Below, piece after piece: positions 43,040-52,771 of a stretch of 64,000 bases of DNA. The stretch covers positions 434,001 to 498,000 of the forward strand of contig NW_026611614.1 of assembly GCF_028009165.1 (NCBI RefSeq). The letters are read 5' to 3'. The position numbers and the translations under genes are program-made. The DNA comes from Akanthomyces muscarius. Taxonomy: Eukaryota; Ascomycota; Sordariomycetes; Hypocreales; Cordycipitaceae. Position 1 is the stretch's first letter. Each line of letters begins with the position of its first letter. The notes below the pieces were generated by a model. It did not search any database and was not told the origin of the DNA. It saw nothing but the letters and a program-made list of their open reading frames with translations.

Positions 43040-44320
43040 TTATTTTTTTACCCTCTGTCTCGATCCAGACCCCTCCGCACCAGCTTTCGATGGAGCTCTC
43101 TCTGCGGCGCTACTCCTCGTAATACCCCTTGTGGAAGTCTGCGTGGTAGACCGCGGGATTATGTTTTTAGCGGTGTCTTGAAACGCGGCCGTACTCTTCG
43201 TTGTGATAGCCTTCCACGCGGCAGCTTCCGTGGCAGCAGTATTTGTGGTAGAGGCTTTCATGGCAATCTCCTTCTCAATACTCCCTGCCGCAGAATCATC
43301 CACCGTAGCATTCGTCAGAGTTCCCTTCGTAGTAGATCTTTTCGTGAGAACCCCCGAGGAAGCCCTCGTGGTAGGCCTTGTGATACTCTTCATCGAGTCG
43401 GCCTTGCGCGCAGCAGCTTTCGGGACAATAGTAGTCGTGGTAATGTCCTGCAGGGCTGGACTTTCGATTCTCGTTGTCGCAATATTCCCTGTTACGGCAG
43501 CCTTCAACCCGGTACCGTTCGCAGCACCAGACTTCTTCGTAGTACCTGCTTTCGTGGCACCAGCCTTGGCAGCGGGGTTTGTGATAGCCTCTGTCGTCAT
43601 ATTCCCCGTCTTTGCAGCCTTTAACTGGGTAACCTTTATGGGTCCAGCCTTCACAGCACGAGCGTTCGAAGTATCAGGCTTTGCGGTGGTTTTGACGGCG
43701 GTGGTCTTCGTTAGTAGCGCTCCTCCGGAAGCCTTCGTGATGGGCCCCGCGATACGCTCCGTCGCCTTTGGCACGACGAGTTTCGACGCGGCAGCCTTCG
43801 GGGAAACAGCCTTTGGGGAAACAGCCTTTGGGGAAACAGCCTTAATGGCACCGGCCGTTTTAATGGGACTAGCACTCATGGTACCAGGTTTTGCGAGAGC
43901 TCTCTCGATTCTATTGTTGGCCATCATAGAAGTCTTCGTGGTAGTCCTCGCTGTATTCTCTATCGAAGTGCTCTGGGTCACAGTGCCGTTCGCAGAGGGA
44001 CCCTTTGTGGGACCCTTCGCGGTCCCCTTCGTGTTCTCCTTTGTTGCGGAAGCCACGGGAAGCCTCATGAACGGGGGCGTGGGAGCAGGTGTGGCTGGCA
44101 TCGGGACACCCGATGTTGCAGTCCTCTTCGCAGTCTTCGCGGTGGCCTTTTTTATTGGAGGACTACAATGTTGTTCCCTCTGAGGTCCGCCCCAAGGACA
44201 GTTCTTCCCATGCGGTTGGCTGCTACTCTCATATAAACTAACTATTCCCTGTAGGTCACGATAGATACGAGACACATACTTTCGAAGCAGGATCTTTTCG
44301 CGGCGCTTCATTGTTGACAA
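43040..44320 (-). CDS. Lys/Ala/Thr-rich basic protein, linker-histone-like composition (426 aa)
   Basis: An open frame of 426 codons starting MSTMKRREKILLRKYV. After a 50-residue head it is almost entirely K, A, T, S, P and G, with repeated PKA and SPKAV units (AVSPKAVSPKAVSPKAAA) as in H1 C-terminal tails. No winged-helix globular H1 domain is visible, so it is not a canonical H1. Very high positive charge implies nucleic-acid or chromatin binding. The opposite strand is also open for 326 codons because of the repetitive composition; the minus strand is preferred for its start, stop context and basic character. It lies 1 kb from the H3-variant gene. Confidence 0.6.
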   Translation of the reverse strand: MSTMKRREKILLRKYVSRIYRDLQGIVSLYESSSQPHGKNCPWGGPQREQHCSPPIKKATAKTAKRTATSGVPMPATPAPTPPFMRLPVASATKENTKGTAKGPTKGPSANGTVTQSTSIENTARTTTKTSMMANNRIERALAKPGTMSASPIKTAGAIKAVSPKAVSPKAVSPKAAASKLVVPKATERIAGPITKASGGALLTKTTAVKTTAKPDTSNARAVKAGPIKVTQLKAAKTGNMTTEAITNPAAKAGATKAGTTKKSGAANGTGLKAAVTGNIATTRIESPALQDITTTTIVPKAAARKADSMKSITRPTTRASSGVLTKRSTTKGTLTNATVDDSAAGSIEKEIAMKASTTNTAATEAAAWKAITTKSTAAFQDTAKNIIPRSTTQTSTRGITRSSAAERAPSKAGAEGSGSRQRVKK

Positions 44321-44521
44321 GTGCTGTAAGTTCTCCTGGGCATAGGGAATATATATGTGATTTGAAGCTATGTGTAGTCTAACCCATCAATCTATGAATA
44401 GTCAAAAGCTTAGAAATGACTAAGAGACATCCAAATGAGGATCAGGCGAGCCCTGCTGCGCAGACTCCAGATTTAGACTCTTTACTCTCACACTCTGCAT
44501 TTTGCTTGCTTCCATTACCCT

Positions 44522-44941
44522 TCAATCGCATATCCTCAGTTTTTCTAGGCCCCCCAGCTCACTACTGGTTTGCCTCCGTCGCCTCTCCACTATGTCGTGC
44601 TTTGTATACACCCGACGCAGCATAAATTGGTGTATCGTGACAGATCTACAGCCTTTCGAGTCCCGTAAACCAATTCTTAGGTCTTCTGTGATGGCACAAG
44701 CGCAGTTAGGGCACTTTTTCTGCCCGGGGCCACGTCCTCGAATAAAATTTCGTAGACTTTGTGGGTGTATATTTGCTTTGCAACACGGAAGCGTGACTGA
44801 AGGAGGGCACAAAGCATCTATTAATAGGCCAGCCAAGTCAGTACACAGGCATCTTTGCAATTGGACAAAGGAGGATTGACGAGTCACCAGAATATGAAGC
44901 CATCGGAGGGAGAAAAGATACTTGTTTGAGTTGCCGATCAT
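44522..44941 (-). CDS. Hypothetical protein with RING-like zinc cluster (139 aa)
   Basis: Residues 30-95 hold cysteines and histidines in a zinc-finger-like order: CLC, LPCCKANIH, then KKCPNCAC, with IHPQSLRNFI between. The spacing is like a RING/SP-RING half-site, but the first C-x2-C pair is not standard. The C-terminal 40 residues are basic. No upstream exon could be joined with confidence. It might be an E3-type ubiquitin/SUMO ligase fragment; this is inference only. Confidence 0.4.
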   Translation of the reverse strand: MIGNSNKYLFSLRWLHILVTRQSSFVQLQRCLCTDLAGLLIDALCPPSVTLPCCKANIHPQSLRNFIRGRGPGQKKCPNCACAITEDLRIGLRDSKGCRSVTIHQFMLRRVYTKHDIVERRRRQTSSELGGLEKLRICD

Positions 44942-45344
44942 TTTTAGAACGGATACTACTACAACTTAAGTACTTTGACATCGATGTGATAAACATGGGC
45001 CGTGGCTTGCTAGGTTCCGATTATCTAACAATAGTCTTGGGTTTCACATTTTCCTTTTCCGACTTGGTTTTACTGAATCCCTACTATGAGCCGGCGGTGT
45101 GCTGTAAAGGATTTGCAAATACTTACCACTACTCTTTGTACGCTGGTCTTGATTAGCATCAAGCGTAATCGGCGACCGAATAAGTTGCGTAAGTGCAGGC
45201 CACTCTCGGAGACGATCATGTCGCTCGAGGATAGGAACGTGGTGAAATGATTGGTCATAGAAGTAAAGTACCAAAGGAAACAATTTAACCAAAAGGCTAT
45301 TTATCTATATCTAATACGCGACAGTCCTTGTCTTCAATGCAGAC

Positions 45345-45929
45345 ATGGCGAGAACAAAACAGGCCGCTCAAAGACGTGGAGGTTACGTCGCCTCGCACAA
45401 ACCCAAAAGGAACCGAACGGGAATGGAGACAGGCAGGGTTCAAAAACGAAGGCACAGACCGAAGTTGCTCGTAGGAACTGAAAGGCCTGAAAAAGACTCA
45501 GGGCTAGGGATTCCTAGGCGCAAGTTCCAGAGTATTGTACGCAAGAAATGCGTTTTGTAGAAAGATCAGCCGTGCTGATTTGGTGACTTGACAGGTTAAA
45601 GAGATTTGCTTGAAAAATAGGTACAGCAAGAAATTTCAGACTGCTGCTCTAGCCGAGCTTCAAATGAGCCTGGACAGTTTCTTTGTAGACTTCATGGAAG
45701 AGGCCAACCGGTGTGCAGCGCACGCCAACAGAGTCACAGTCCAGCTGGTAAGTGTTATAAAGCAGCGTTTGCGACGAGTCTAACAAGAGTATATCAATTG
45801 ATGTAGAAAGATGTACGACTGGCCAGGCTTGTGATGAATAAGACGAGAACACCAGTTCACGGTTCAACGCATTTAAAAAAGCCGGAGGCGGCCACCAGGT
45901 CCGAGAGCTCTGCCGGCGGTATGATATGA
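45345..45929 (+). CDS. Divergent histone H3 variant (155 aa, three exons)
   Basis: Exons 45345-45536, 45595-45747 and 45807-45929; introns are 58 nt (GTACGC, CTGAT, ACAG) and 59 nt (GTAAGT, TCTAAC, GTAG), both phase 0. The N-terminus begins MARTKQA like H3, keeping K4, but then departs: the K9/S10 region reads AAQRRGG and the K14 and K27 sites are lost. The histone fold is clear: FQSIVKEI aligns with FQRLVREI, LAELQMSLDSFFVDFMEEAN with alpha-2, CAAHANRVTVQLKDVRLARL with the end of alpha-2, loop 2 and alpha-3. Loop 1 has the H3 length, so it is not a typical CENP-A. A 23-residue Lys/Ser-rich extension follows the normal C-terminus. Canonical H3 is 136 residues. It could replace H3 in some nucleosomes, or be a decaying copy. 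Confidence 0.85.
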
Positions 45930-47998
45930 CGCCCCCCACGACATAGCAACTAGATGATTATCAGGTACGGGACAATTTACGGGACAATTGCTCGTGACGC
46001 GGCTGGCTCCCTCCTTGAACCAATCTCGTTGACGGCCAATCTTGGCGGGATGGTATATCCCTACAGCTAGTCAGTCCAAGAGCAACGCCCGCAAGAATGA
46101 CCCTATCTGGCTCGACAAGGCGGTGGAGAACTGACATCTGACGCTCAGCATCACGAGCAGAATATGCACTTGGACTGAATCAGGGGGTACATACGGGGAC
46201 AAGATTTGCCTACTTCCTCACCAGGTTAGGTTGCGAGGACAAGCACAGATCTTGAGAGGATATCGACAAGAATAGATATTATTAGTGATATTAATACATA
46301 AGACAAATATAATATTTACAATACATACTTGCCCCCCAAAACGAATCATTTACAGTGGGCAGCTGCTCCTGGTGCTGTCAAGTCCTGCGTAGAGGGATTG
46401 TTACCTTTGAGCACATCGCACAGAAAGAGTCATTTCCTCCTCGCGTTTCGCCTCTTTTACTTGGCACATATTTTACTAGATAATTGATAAATATGATCTC
46501 GGCACGATATTGGTAGCTTGAAGCCCGGCCACATCCCCCTCTACTGATGAAACAATAGTGTCATGCTCCTCATGGCGGGTGCACCAGGTTTCCCTGCTTT
46601 TGCTAGCATCAGAGCATACACCCCTGCGCCGAGCACTCGTGTCTCTGCTTGCTCATTGCCTTGTCACCTTTAGACTGGCATCCTGGTAAAAAGTCTGAAG
46701 TGAAAAGGAATTTGGAATCAACCGACGAGCCACACTCCAAGCGATGTCGGCCATTCTGTCTCCCTCCTGCCTAGCAATACGCAAGTGCCGAGGTCGCCAG
46801 CCGTTGCTTGCCGCTCCAACGTCCTCGAGTATTGGTGGCGTGCTCTCGCGGTGTCACACCGAGGTTCTGCATCACCTGCTAGACCGGAAAATTGACATGT
46901 CATGGTGGGTGCTGCAGATCGTGCGCTAGCTATTGGCCTCTGGCCAACTCGGTTGGTTGAGGCAATTTTACATTTTCCTTGCGGCCTGGGTCTTGATATT
47001 GCCCGGCCGTATCTATTCATGGCTTGTGACAGCTAAGAATTGTAAGCAACGTCTGAGTAGTCGTGCATCTCCACAAAACGACGCTCCCTGCCTCTGTGGC
47101 TCTTGTCGCGAGGTGCGAGTAGAGTTGAGCGAACTCGGAAAAAACGAAGGCAGCGGATCCAAGCCCCGCAACCGCGCATTCAGCTGAACAAGTCCATCTA
47201 TTTTTGCCATTCCGTTACTCACCGTGTGACCGTTTCCCTCCCGCTGGCGAGGTGGAGGCGGTTCGGGTCCCACGACGTCGGCATGTTGCATGAACAAATA
47301 CTCTGAAAAGAAGCGAGAACAGAGAAGATAAGGAACAACTGTGAACAGAACCTATTTCCATCGAATGGGCTGGCCTCGAAATACGCTGCATGTTGAGCTG
47401 CCTGCGCGAGCGCTAACGCTGCATACGCGGTCTGTCATGTGCCAATTTGCATTGTCAATCTCACTTCCGCAGGAGCAATAAGGCTGGACCGTTGGCTCCA
47501 ACAAAGCCGCCAAACCACGCCAGTGCCCGGGTGCGCCCCTCCCGGCCCGCGGCGCCCTGCCACAAATCACTCGAAGATGGGTCCCCGAATTCATTTCCCC
47601 ACTCATCGACTGATTCAGCTCGCAAGGCGAAATCCAGCAACGGCTGGGTTCCAGAATCGGCAGCCTTGGGCCCGCTCTCGATGCGCGAAGTGCCCGCCGG
47701 CCGGCCCGGTCGGTGTACTGGTGCAAGACAGGACGGATTCCGTCGGCCCAAGGAGGTGTCAAAAAAAAAAAAAGCGACCGGTCGACCACATCTACCACTC
47801 ACGAGGTTGAACGTAATAATAAGAGACATGTTGGGGAGAGAAAAAAAAGGGCTGTCTAGCCAATTGACTACCCGCTCATGACCTATTCTACTGATTTGGC
47901 TTAATCGTGACGGCATATAATAGAATGAATCTGGCATTTAATCAATAAATAAGAGAGCCTTTCTCGACCAGTCGCACGTTCTGTCACCCGCCTGACAG
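45930..47998. other. Gene-free interval, 2 kb
   Basis: AT-rich around 46270-46330. Frames in the GC-rich 47.35-47.94 kb part overlap on both strands and have no recognisable product. Probably 3' regions of the H3 variant and MFS genes plus spacer. Confidence 0.4.
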
Positions 47999-49724
47999 CT
48001 AGGTCAGAAACATGACCCTGCAGGTCAAGGTGACGGCCAACGCGAGCGTCCCTCCCCACAAGCTCGTCATGTAAGCCACGTTGCCCCCTGCCCATCCTCG
48101 ACGCGAATCCTCGGCGAACCCGCAGATAGGCCCCCCCAGTAGAAACCTGCAGACTCGCTCAGCTATTGTTGTCGACTTGTAGAAAAGGGAGTGGCTTATC
48201 TTACCCGAGACTGGATGCCAGAATGAGGACTGTTGCGCCGCGATCACCCCTGCTAATCATGGCTCTGGTCAATGATTCCGCGGTACCTTGGAGAAGAGGA
48301 GGGGGGGTGAATGGAGGGAGGACTTGAACGTACAGCTGAATGGACTGCAGAAAATGAAGAGGGGTTGTCGTCATGACTAGCGCCGGGAACATGCCGAAAA
48401 AGAAAAAAAAGACGAGCGTGATCGGGGTAGATGCTATGTACGGGATCAATACAGTGTGGAGGCCAGCGAGAGTGGCGAGGGCGACAAGGATCCATTTCCT
48501 GTTTTAGTGTCGAGGGTTATCAACTTGGCCCCAATTTGGATTCCGCCCGGTACACTTACCTGGAAACGGCATGCTCGATGTGCCCGACCAATAGCTCGCC
48601 CACCAGGCCTGCCGCGTACATGCAAGCCTGAACGAACCCTGCTGTGGCGGGCGCCACGCCTGCCCGCAGCGCCAACGGGGTGGCAAATGTGCAGGCCATC
48701 GAGGCACCAGCGTAGATGAGGAGTACGGAGAGTAGTAGGAGACAGTCCGCGAGCGCTGCCAAGGGCTTGTGGCCTTTGATTCGGTGCTGTCGGGTAGGCG
48801 TCTTTTCAACCTCTTCATCGTTGTCGCCGTGAACATGGTCGCGACGGGGCGCAGCGGGCGCAAGAGCACAAGAACAGACCATGAAGAAAAAGAAGACACA
48901 GGCCTCGCCTCGCTGCACCCACGCAGCACTGGTGTAACGCAGCAAAACCTGCGCAAACAGGGACCAGAAGAGTGCGCCAAACATGGCGCCGCAGCGACAC
49001 AGCTCAAGCGGCAACCTGGCGTCCTGACCCGAGTAGTGGCAGCGAACAAGCGTCATGGGTGGGTGATAGCTGCGCCGCTGTTAGCCCGAAGCGAGAGACA
49101 AGCGAGTTGCCGAGGGAGCAACGCTCGTCTAGCGTGGCTTTTGATGCGCCTCAAGGCGCCCATCACGACTAGGGCGCATACATCCGTCCAGGGGCGGCAA
49201 TGGTGTGGCGGGGTGGGGAAGCGCGCGAATAACTCACACAAGGGCCGAGCCAATCCCGAGCAAAAGTCCCTCGGATGTGACGGTCTGGACGTACGACGTT
49301 GAGAAGCTCGCCCACAACCGCCCCGCCATGCACAAGGCTGTCCCAACCGCCATGAGAGGCCGTGGAGGTACCCGGCACCACAGCTTTGGCATGACCGCGC
49401 CGAGTTGCAGGCAAGCCAACTTTGCACAAGCGCAAACAGAAAAGCGCCTTGTTAGCCCAGGAAACTGCAGTTGCTCCAGCCGCTTGGAAACACTTACTTG
49501 CAGGCTGCTGATCCACGCGACCTGAAAAAAAGATGCGCCCAGGGAAACGTGATGAAGCTGTTGAAGGATGCCATGACTCATGACAGCTCCTGTTTGGGCG
49601 GGTTAGCCTGGCATTGCGATTTTGAGGGACGCCGTCTACCTAGCGTGACAAAACTGGCAAGGGAGCTGGACAGCACTGCCGAAACTGGCGCGGGCGCTGT
49701 GATCTCGGTGTTGGATGAGCCCAT
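47999..49724 (-). CDS. MFS transporter, paralogue of the 34740 gene, seven exons (408 aa)
   Basis: Exons 49724-49640, 49589-49498, 49419-49238, 49069-48560, 48498-48334, 48249-48205 and 48146-47999. Introns run 50-168 nt, GT...AG; intron 2 uses an AAG acceptor. The protein has about 12 membrane helices; recognisable parts are ASFFQVAWISSLQ, LLLGIGSALVYHPP, GAMFGALFWSLF and LASSLGFLLGGPICGF. Intron phases (1, 0, 2, 2, 2, 2) and positions equal those of the paralogue 13 kb away, although the proteins are strongly diverged, which points to an old duplication. Substrate unknown. The promoter carries four 19-bp direct repeats 18-94 bp upstream of the ATG. Confidence 0.8.
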
Positions 49725-49742
49725 GGTGGAAACGAGACGTTT

Positions 49743-49818
49743 GCTGTGCAGAAGAATCTTCGCTGTGCAGAAGAATTTTCGCTGTGCAGAAGAATTTTCG
49801 CTGTGCAGAAGAATTCTC
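49743..49818. repeat. Four tandem 19-bp repeats in the MFS promoter
   Basis: Four head-to-tail copies of GCTGTGCAGAAGAATTTTC with one or two changes, directly upstream of the minus-strand ATG at 49724. They could be transcription-factor sites, part of the 5' UTR, or a simple minisatellite. Confidence 0.85.
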
Positions 49819-50169
49819 GCGTTGATTGCACCGACGAGACTTGGGTCAGGGCAAGTCAAGAGCTTTATGTACGCGCCTGAGTATCCAGTATCCGGCATCT
49901 TTTCTACCAGGTCAGATTATCCAGTGTCTGATGTCGCCCTACCGTGCCGTGCACCCTTTTTTGTCAATCTGCCCATGTCCGAAACCCTTTTGTGAGCCCT
50001 CATTCAAATCATGACTGCAGCTCGACAGGCCATGGCTGCGGATCAAAGGTTAAAAAAGGTCGCTTCATCCTCTTCTCTGGAAGATGTATGATATTTCGAT
50101 TGTAGAAGCCGCAAAACTGCCAGAATCAAGTCCACAACATCGATACCCGATATCCCCATGATCAACAAA

Positions 50170-51183
50170 ATGTACGCGTGGGTTTTTGGCCTGTTGGTAG
50201 CCCAGGCCATGGCCACGCAAATAGTCACAGTCACCTCAACTACGTACACGACGACGACTATCTGTCCCATCACCGAGACCTTCACCTCTCGGGGTCAGTA
50301 AGAGTCTAGCCCCTGCGCCTTGTTCAAGTCTTGTGTCTGACATGAAATCCCTTTTTTTTTTTAAATTGATTACAGAACATTCACACAGACCCGGATGACG
50401 ACGTCGACCATCACCGTGTCCACTCAAAAGACGGTCACTGTCACCGCGCCGCCCGTCACGCTGACCGAGTACAACAATGTCACCATCATCCAGAACGCCA
50501 CCAACTACGTCTCTGTGACGACTACTCCGCCTGCCGTCACGGTGGTAGATGTCTTGACGACAACGAATAAACTGACTGAATGGGAGGAGACTTCGATTCC
50601 GTCGGCCCCTGCAACGCCAACGAGCAACAGTCCCGCCACCACCATTACTGCCACTACCAGAAGCGGCGATGTTCGTCCCAAGACCCAACCGTCGGCCCCT
50701 GCAACGCCAACGAGCAACAGTCCCGCCACCACCACTACTGCCACTACCAGAAGCGGCGATGTTCGTCCCAAGACCCAATCGTCGGCGGACAGTGAAGTCA
50801 CAACGACGTCGCGTCCCTCTTGGACGGACAGTAGCGGCTTGCAGCCCGCTGAGGCGACAGGGGCGGCCTATTCTCGGACGGAGTCGCTCTCGACAGAAGA
50901 CCATTCTACATCTGCCGAAACAACAGGTCAAAAGCCGCAGTTTGGTCCAGAAGTCCACGCTACAGAAAGCAGGGATACGCCTCCGGCGACCACCAACACT
51001 TCGCCACCTTCATCTACCTCCACCAACACTGAGATTATCAGTAGTTCATCTACCTCCACCCACTCAGAGACTAGTCTGATTCCGACCACCAACGCCACTG
51101 GAGGCACTGTAGCTAGCTCGGCCGTCGCCGCCTCGTTCTGTGCGCTTCTCGTCGCCGTCTTGTTTGTGATCGGTCTAGTTTAG
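50170..51183 (+). CDS. GPI-anchored Ser/Thr-rich cell-wall protein (311 aa)
   Basis: Exons 50170-50297 and 50376-51183; the 78-nt intron has GTAAGA and TTACAG. A signal peptide MYAWVFGLLVAQAMA is followed by Thr/Val-rich segments (TVTSTTYTTTT, STITVSTQKTVTV) and a single Cys (ICPIT). The middle has two copies of a 30-residue unit starting PSAPATPTSN. The C-terminus is a small-residue stretch then a hydrophobic tail (ASFCALLVAVLFVIGLV), a typical GPI-attachment signal. Such heavily O-mannosylated proteins sit in the wall or at the plasma-membrane surface. No enzymatic domain is seen. Confidence 0.85.
50599..50778 (+). repeat. Two tandem 90-bp coding repeats
   Basis: Two nearly identical 90-bp units (50599-50688, 50689-50778) keep frame inside the wall-protein gene; they differ at a few positions such as ATT/ACT. 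Confidence 0.9.
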
Positions 51184-52075
51184 CATTGCTACATAGGTCC
51201 ACCCTGGTCGGACGGCGCACTAGTGGGCCCACGCAGAAGGAGACCGTCCAGCTTTGTTGGTCCATACGTTTAGATATAATTCTGATTTTGTATCCTCGAG
51301 CTGTGCCCTGGTGACCTGGCAAAATTTTGCTGTAACTCACACCCGCAGCTCAAAGAAGGTTCCACCATCGCTCTGAGGCGTAGGGCAAATGAGTTACGTA
51401 TGCTCCGTATGTTGCACCACCCACACCGGGAAGTTCGGTCTCAAATGAAGATGATTCTGGCAGCCATGAGCCAGGCTAAGCTGTGGAGCTGCTCTTCGTA
51501 CGGAGTACGACGGATACAAGGCGGCGGTTTTACACGATACCCACTACATCCAAGAGATTGAATGCCTGTATGCCTGCCCAAGAGAATGGCCTGTACTGAG
51601 TGTGATGCATAAGTCTATTACCCTTGTATGTACCTACAAGGAGAAACGCGAGCTAGCAGGGCTTCACGCCATCTCTGCCACCAAAATCGAGGTACAAACC
51701 CCCTGTCTTCAGCAAGGATTCCAATCTCTTAGCGCAAGAAGATACCTAGCCGGGGTATGAAACTTTCGCAACGCACCCAGTAACTTGAGTTGGTGGCAGA
51801 AACGGTTTTGCGTCTGCCAAGCTGCTACTGAGCAGAGATCTGCGGAGCTTATGCGTCCTGCCCAGTAGACCTCAGTACGGCCCGCGGCTGCACCGGAGAG
51901 CCCCTCTACAGAACGCTGGCGAAACAAAACATGCGGAAGATTCGTCCTTCGGTGATCATGTCTCAGAACGCCACCGGCGTGACGAGACGACCCGTGCGCT
52001 ACGAGGCGTGATCGTGTGAGACGAAAATTCTGCAAGGCGTTGGTTCTTCTCTTTGCTGCTATTTACCAGTATGTA
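51184..52075. other. Gene-free interval left of the Tc1 element
   Basis: A 108-codon minus-strand frame (51709-52035) has no recognisable product and was not called. Confidence 0.4.
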
Positions 52076-52103
52076 CAGTAAAAACCGAAATGGGTGTCGC
52101 GGG
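52076..52103 (+). repeat. Left terminal inverted repeat of the Tc1 element
   Basis: 28 bp identical to the reverse complement of 55265-55292; similarity ends at base 29. Confidence 0.9.
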
Positions 52104-52771
52104 TCGCACCTACACAACAATTTTAGTGGGCACCAGCTAAAAATAGCTTGTACCTGCTAAGTACCTTTTTGCCCGCTCGTAACAGGCTTAATGGCCGGTT
52201 GCTGCTTAATGCTCTACTAAACATCTATCAAGTCTTTATTGCTCATAGTCCTGCGTTCTACAGGGCAGAAAGCTTTTTGGCATGAAGCTGCGCCGAAATC
52301 GACTGCCTCGAATCACCTTCCTCATCTGTCCGTGGGCGCCTTGGCTAACCAGCAAATTTATGCATCTCAGCCCTACTGTACCCATATTTGGTGGCACTTG
52401 CCCCTGAAATGGTGGCATTTGCCCCTGAAATGGTGGGCGATCGCACAGGCGTTCCTAGATCTTTTCCCCCGCGAATGTCTTAGTGTCCACACCGTGCAAG
52501 ACTGCATGCCTTTTTTATTTCGATTTTCGCGATTTTCCTTTTATTTTTCAAATCATTTTGATTGAAACATCGTATGCTCACAACATTTTGGTCTGGAGAG
52601 TACACCCAGCCATGGAAACCCGTAGAAGTCGTTGGAAGCTAGTCTAGAGGCCACGTGTCCATGTTTGTCGCTGCTCCGCCCGCTCGCCCGCTCGCCCGCG
52701 CTACGCCCACAGTGGCGGCGTGCGTCGCTTGCCACTTCTCTTACCGTTTGCCACTTGCTGTGCGAGACCAA

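Noticed and set aside
43203..44183. 326-codon plus-strand ORF opposite the Lys/Ala-rich gene
   Set aside because: It is the hydrophobic mirror of a low-complexity sequence; the minus strand gives a coherent basic protein.
45044..45292. Minus-strand gene ending in a KPSRKRKM tail
   Set aside because: A two-exon 64-aa model is possible, but the acceptor choice is arbitrary and no family supports it.
47352..47937. Overlapping 120-158-codon ORFs on both strands
   Set aside because: GC-rich segment open in several frames; no domain, and it is the 3' flank of the MFS gene.
51709..52035. 108-codon minus-strand ORF next to the Tc1 element
   Set aside because: No recognisable domain or splice context; Arg/His-rich composition typical of chance frames.
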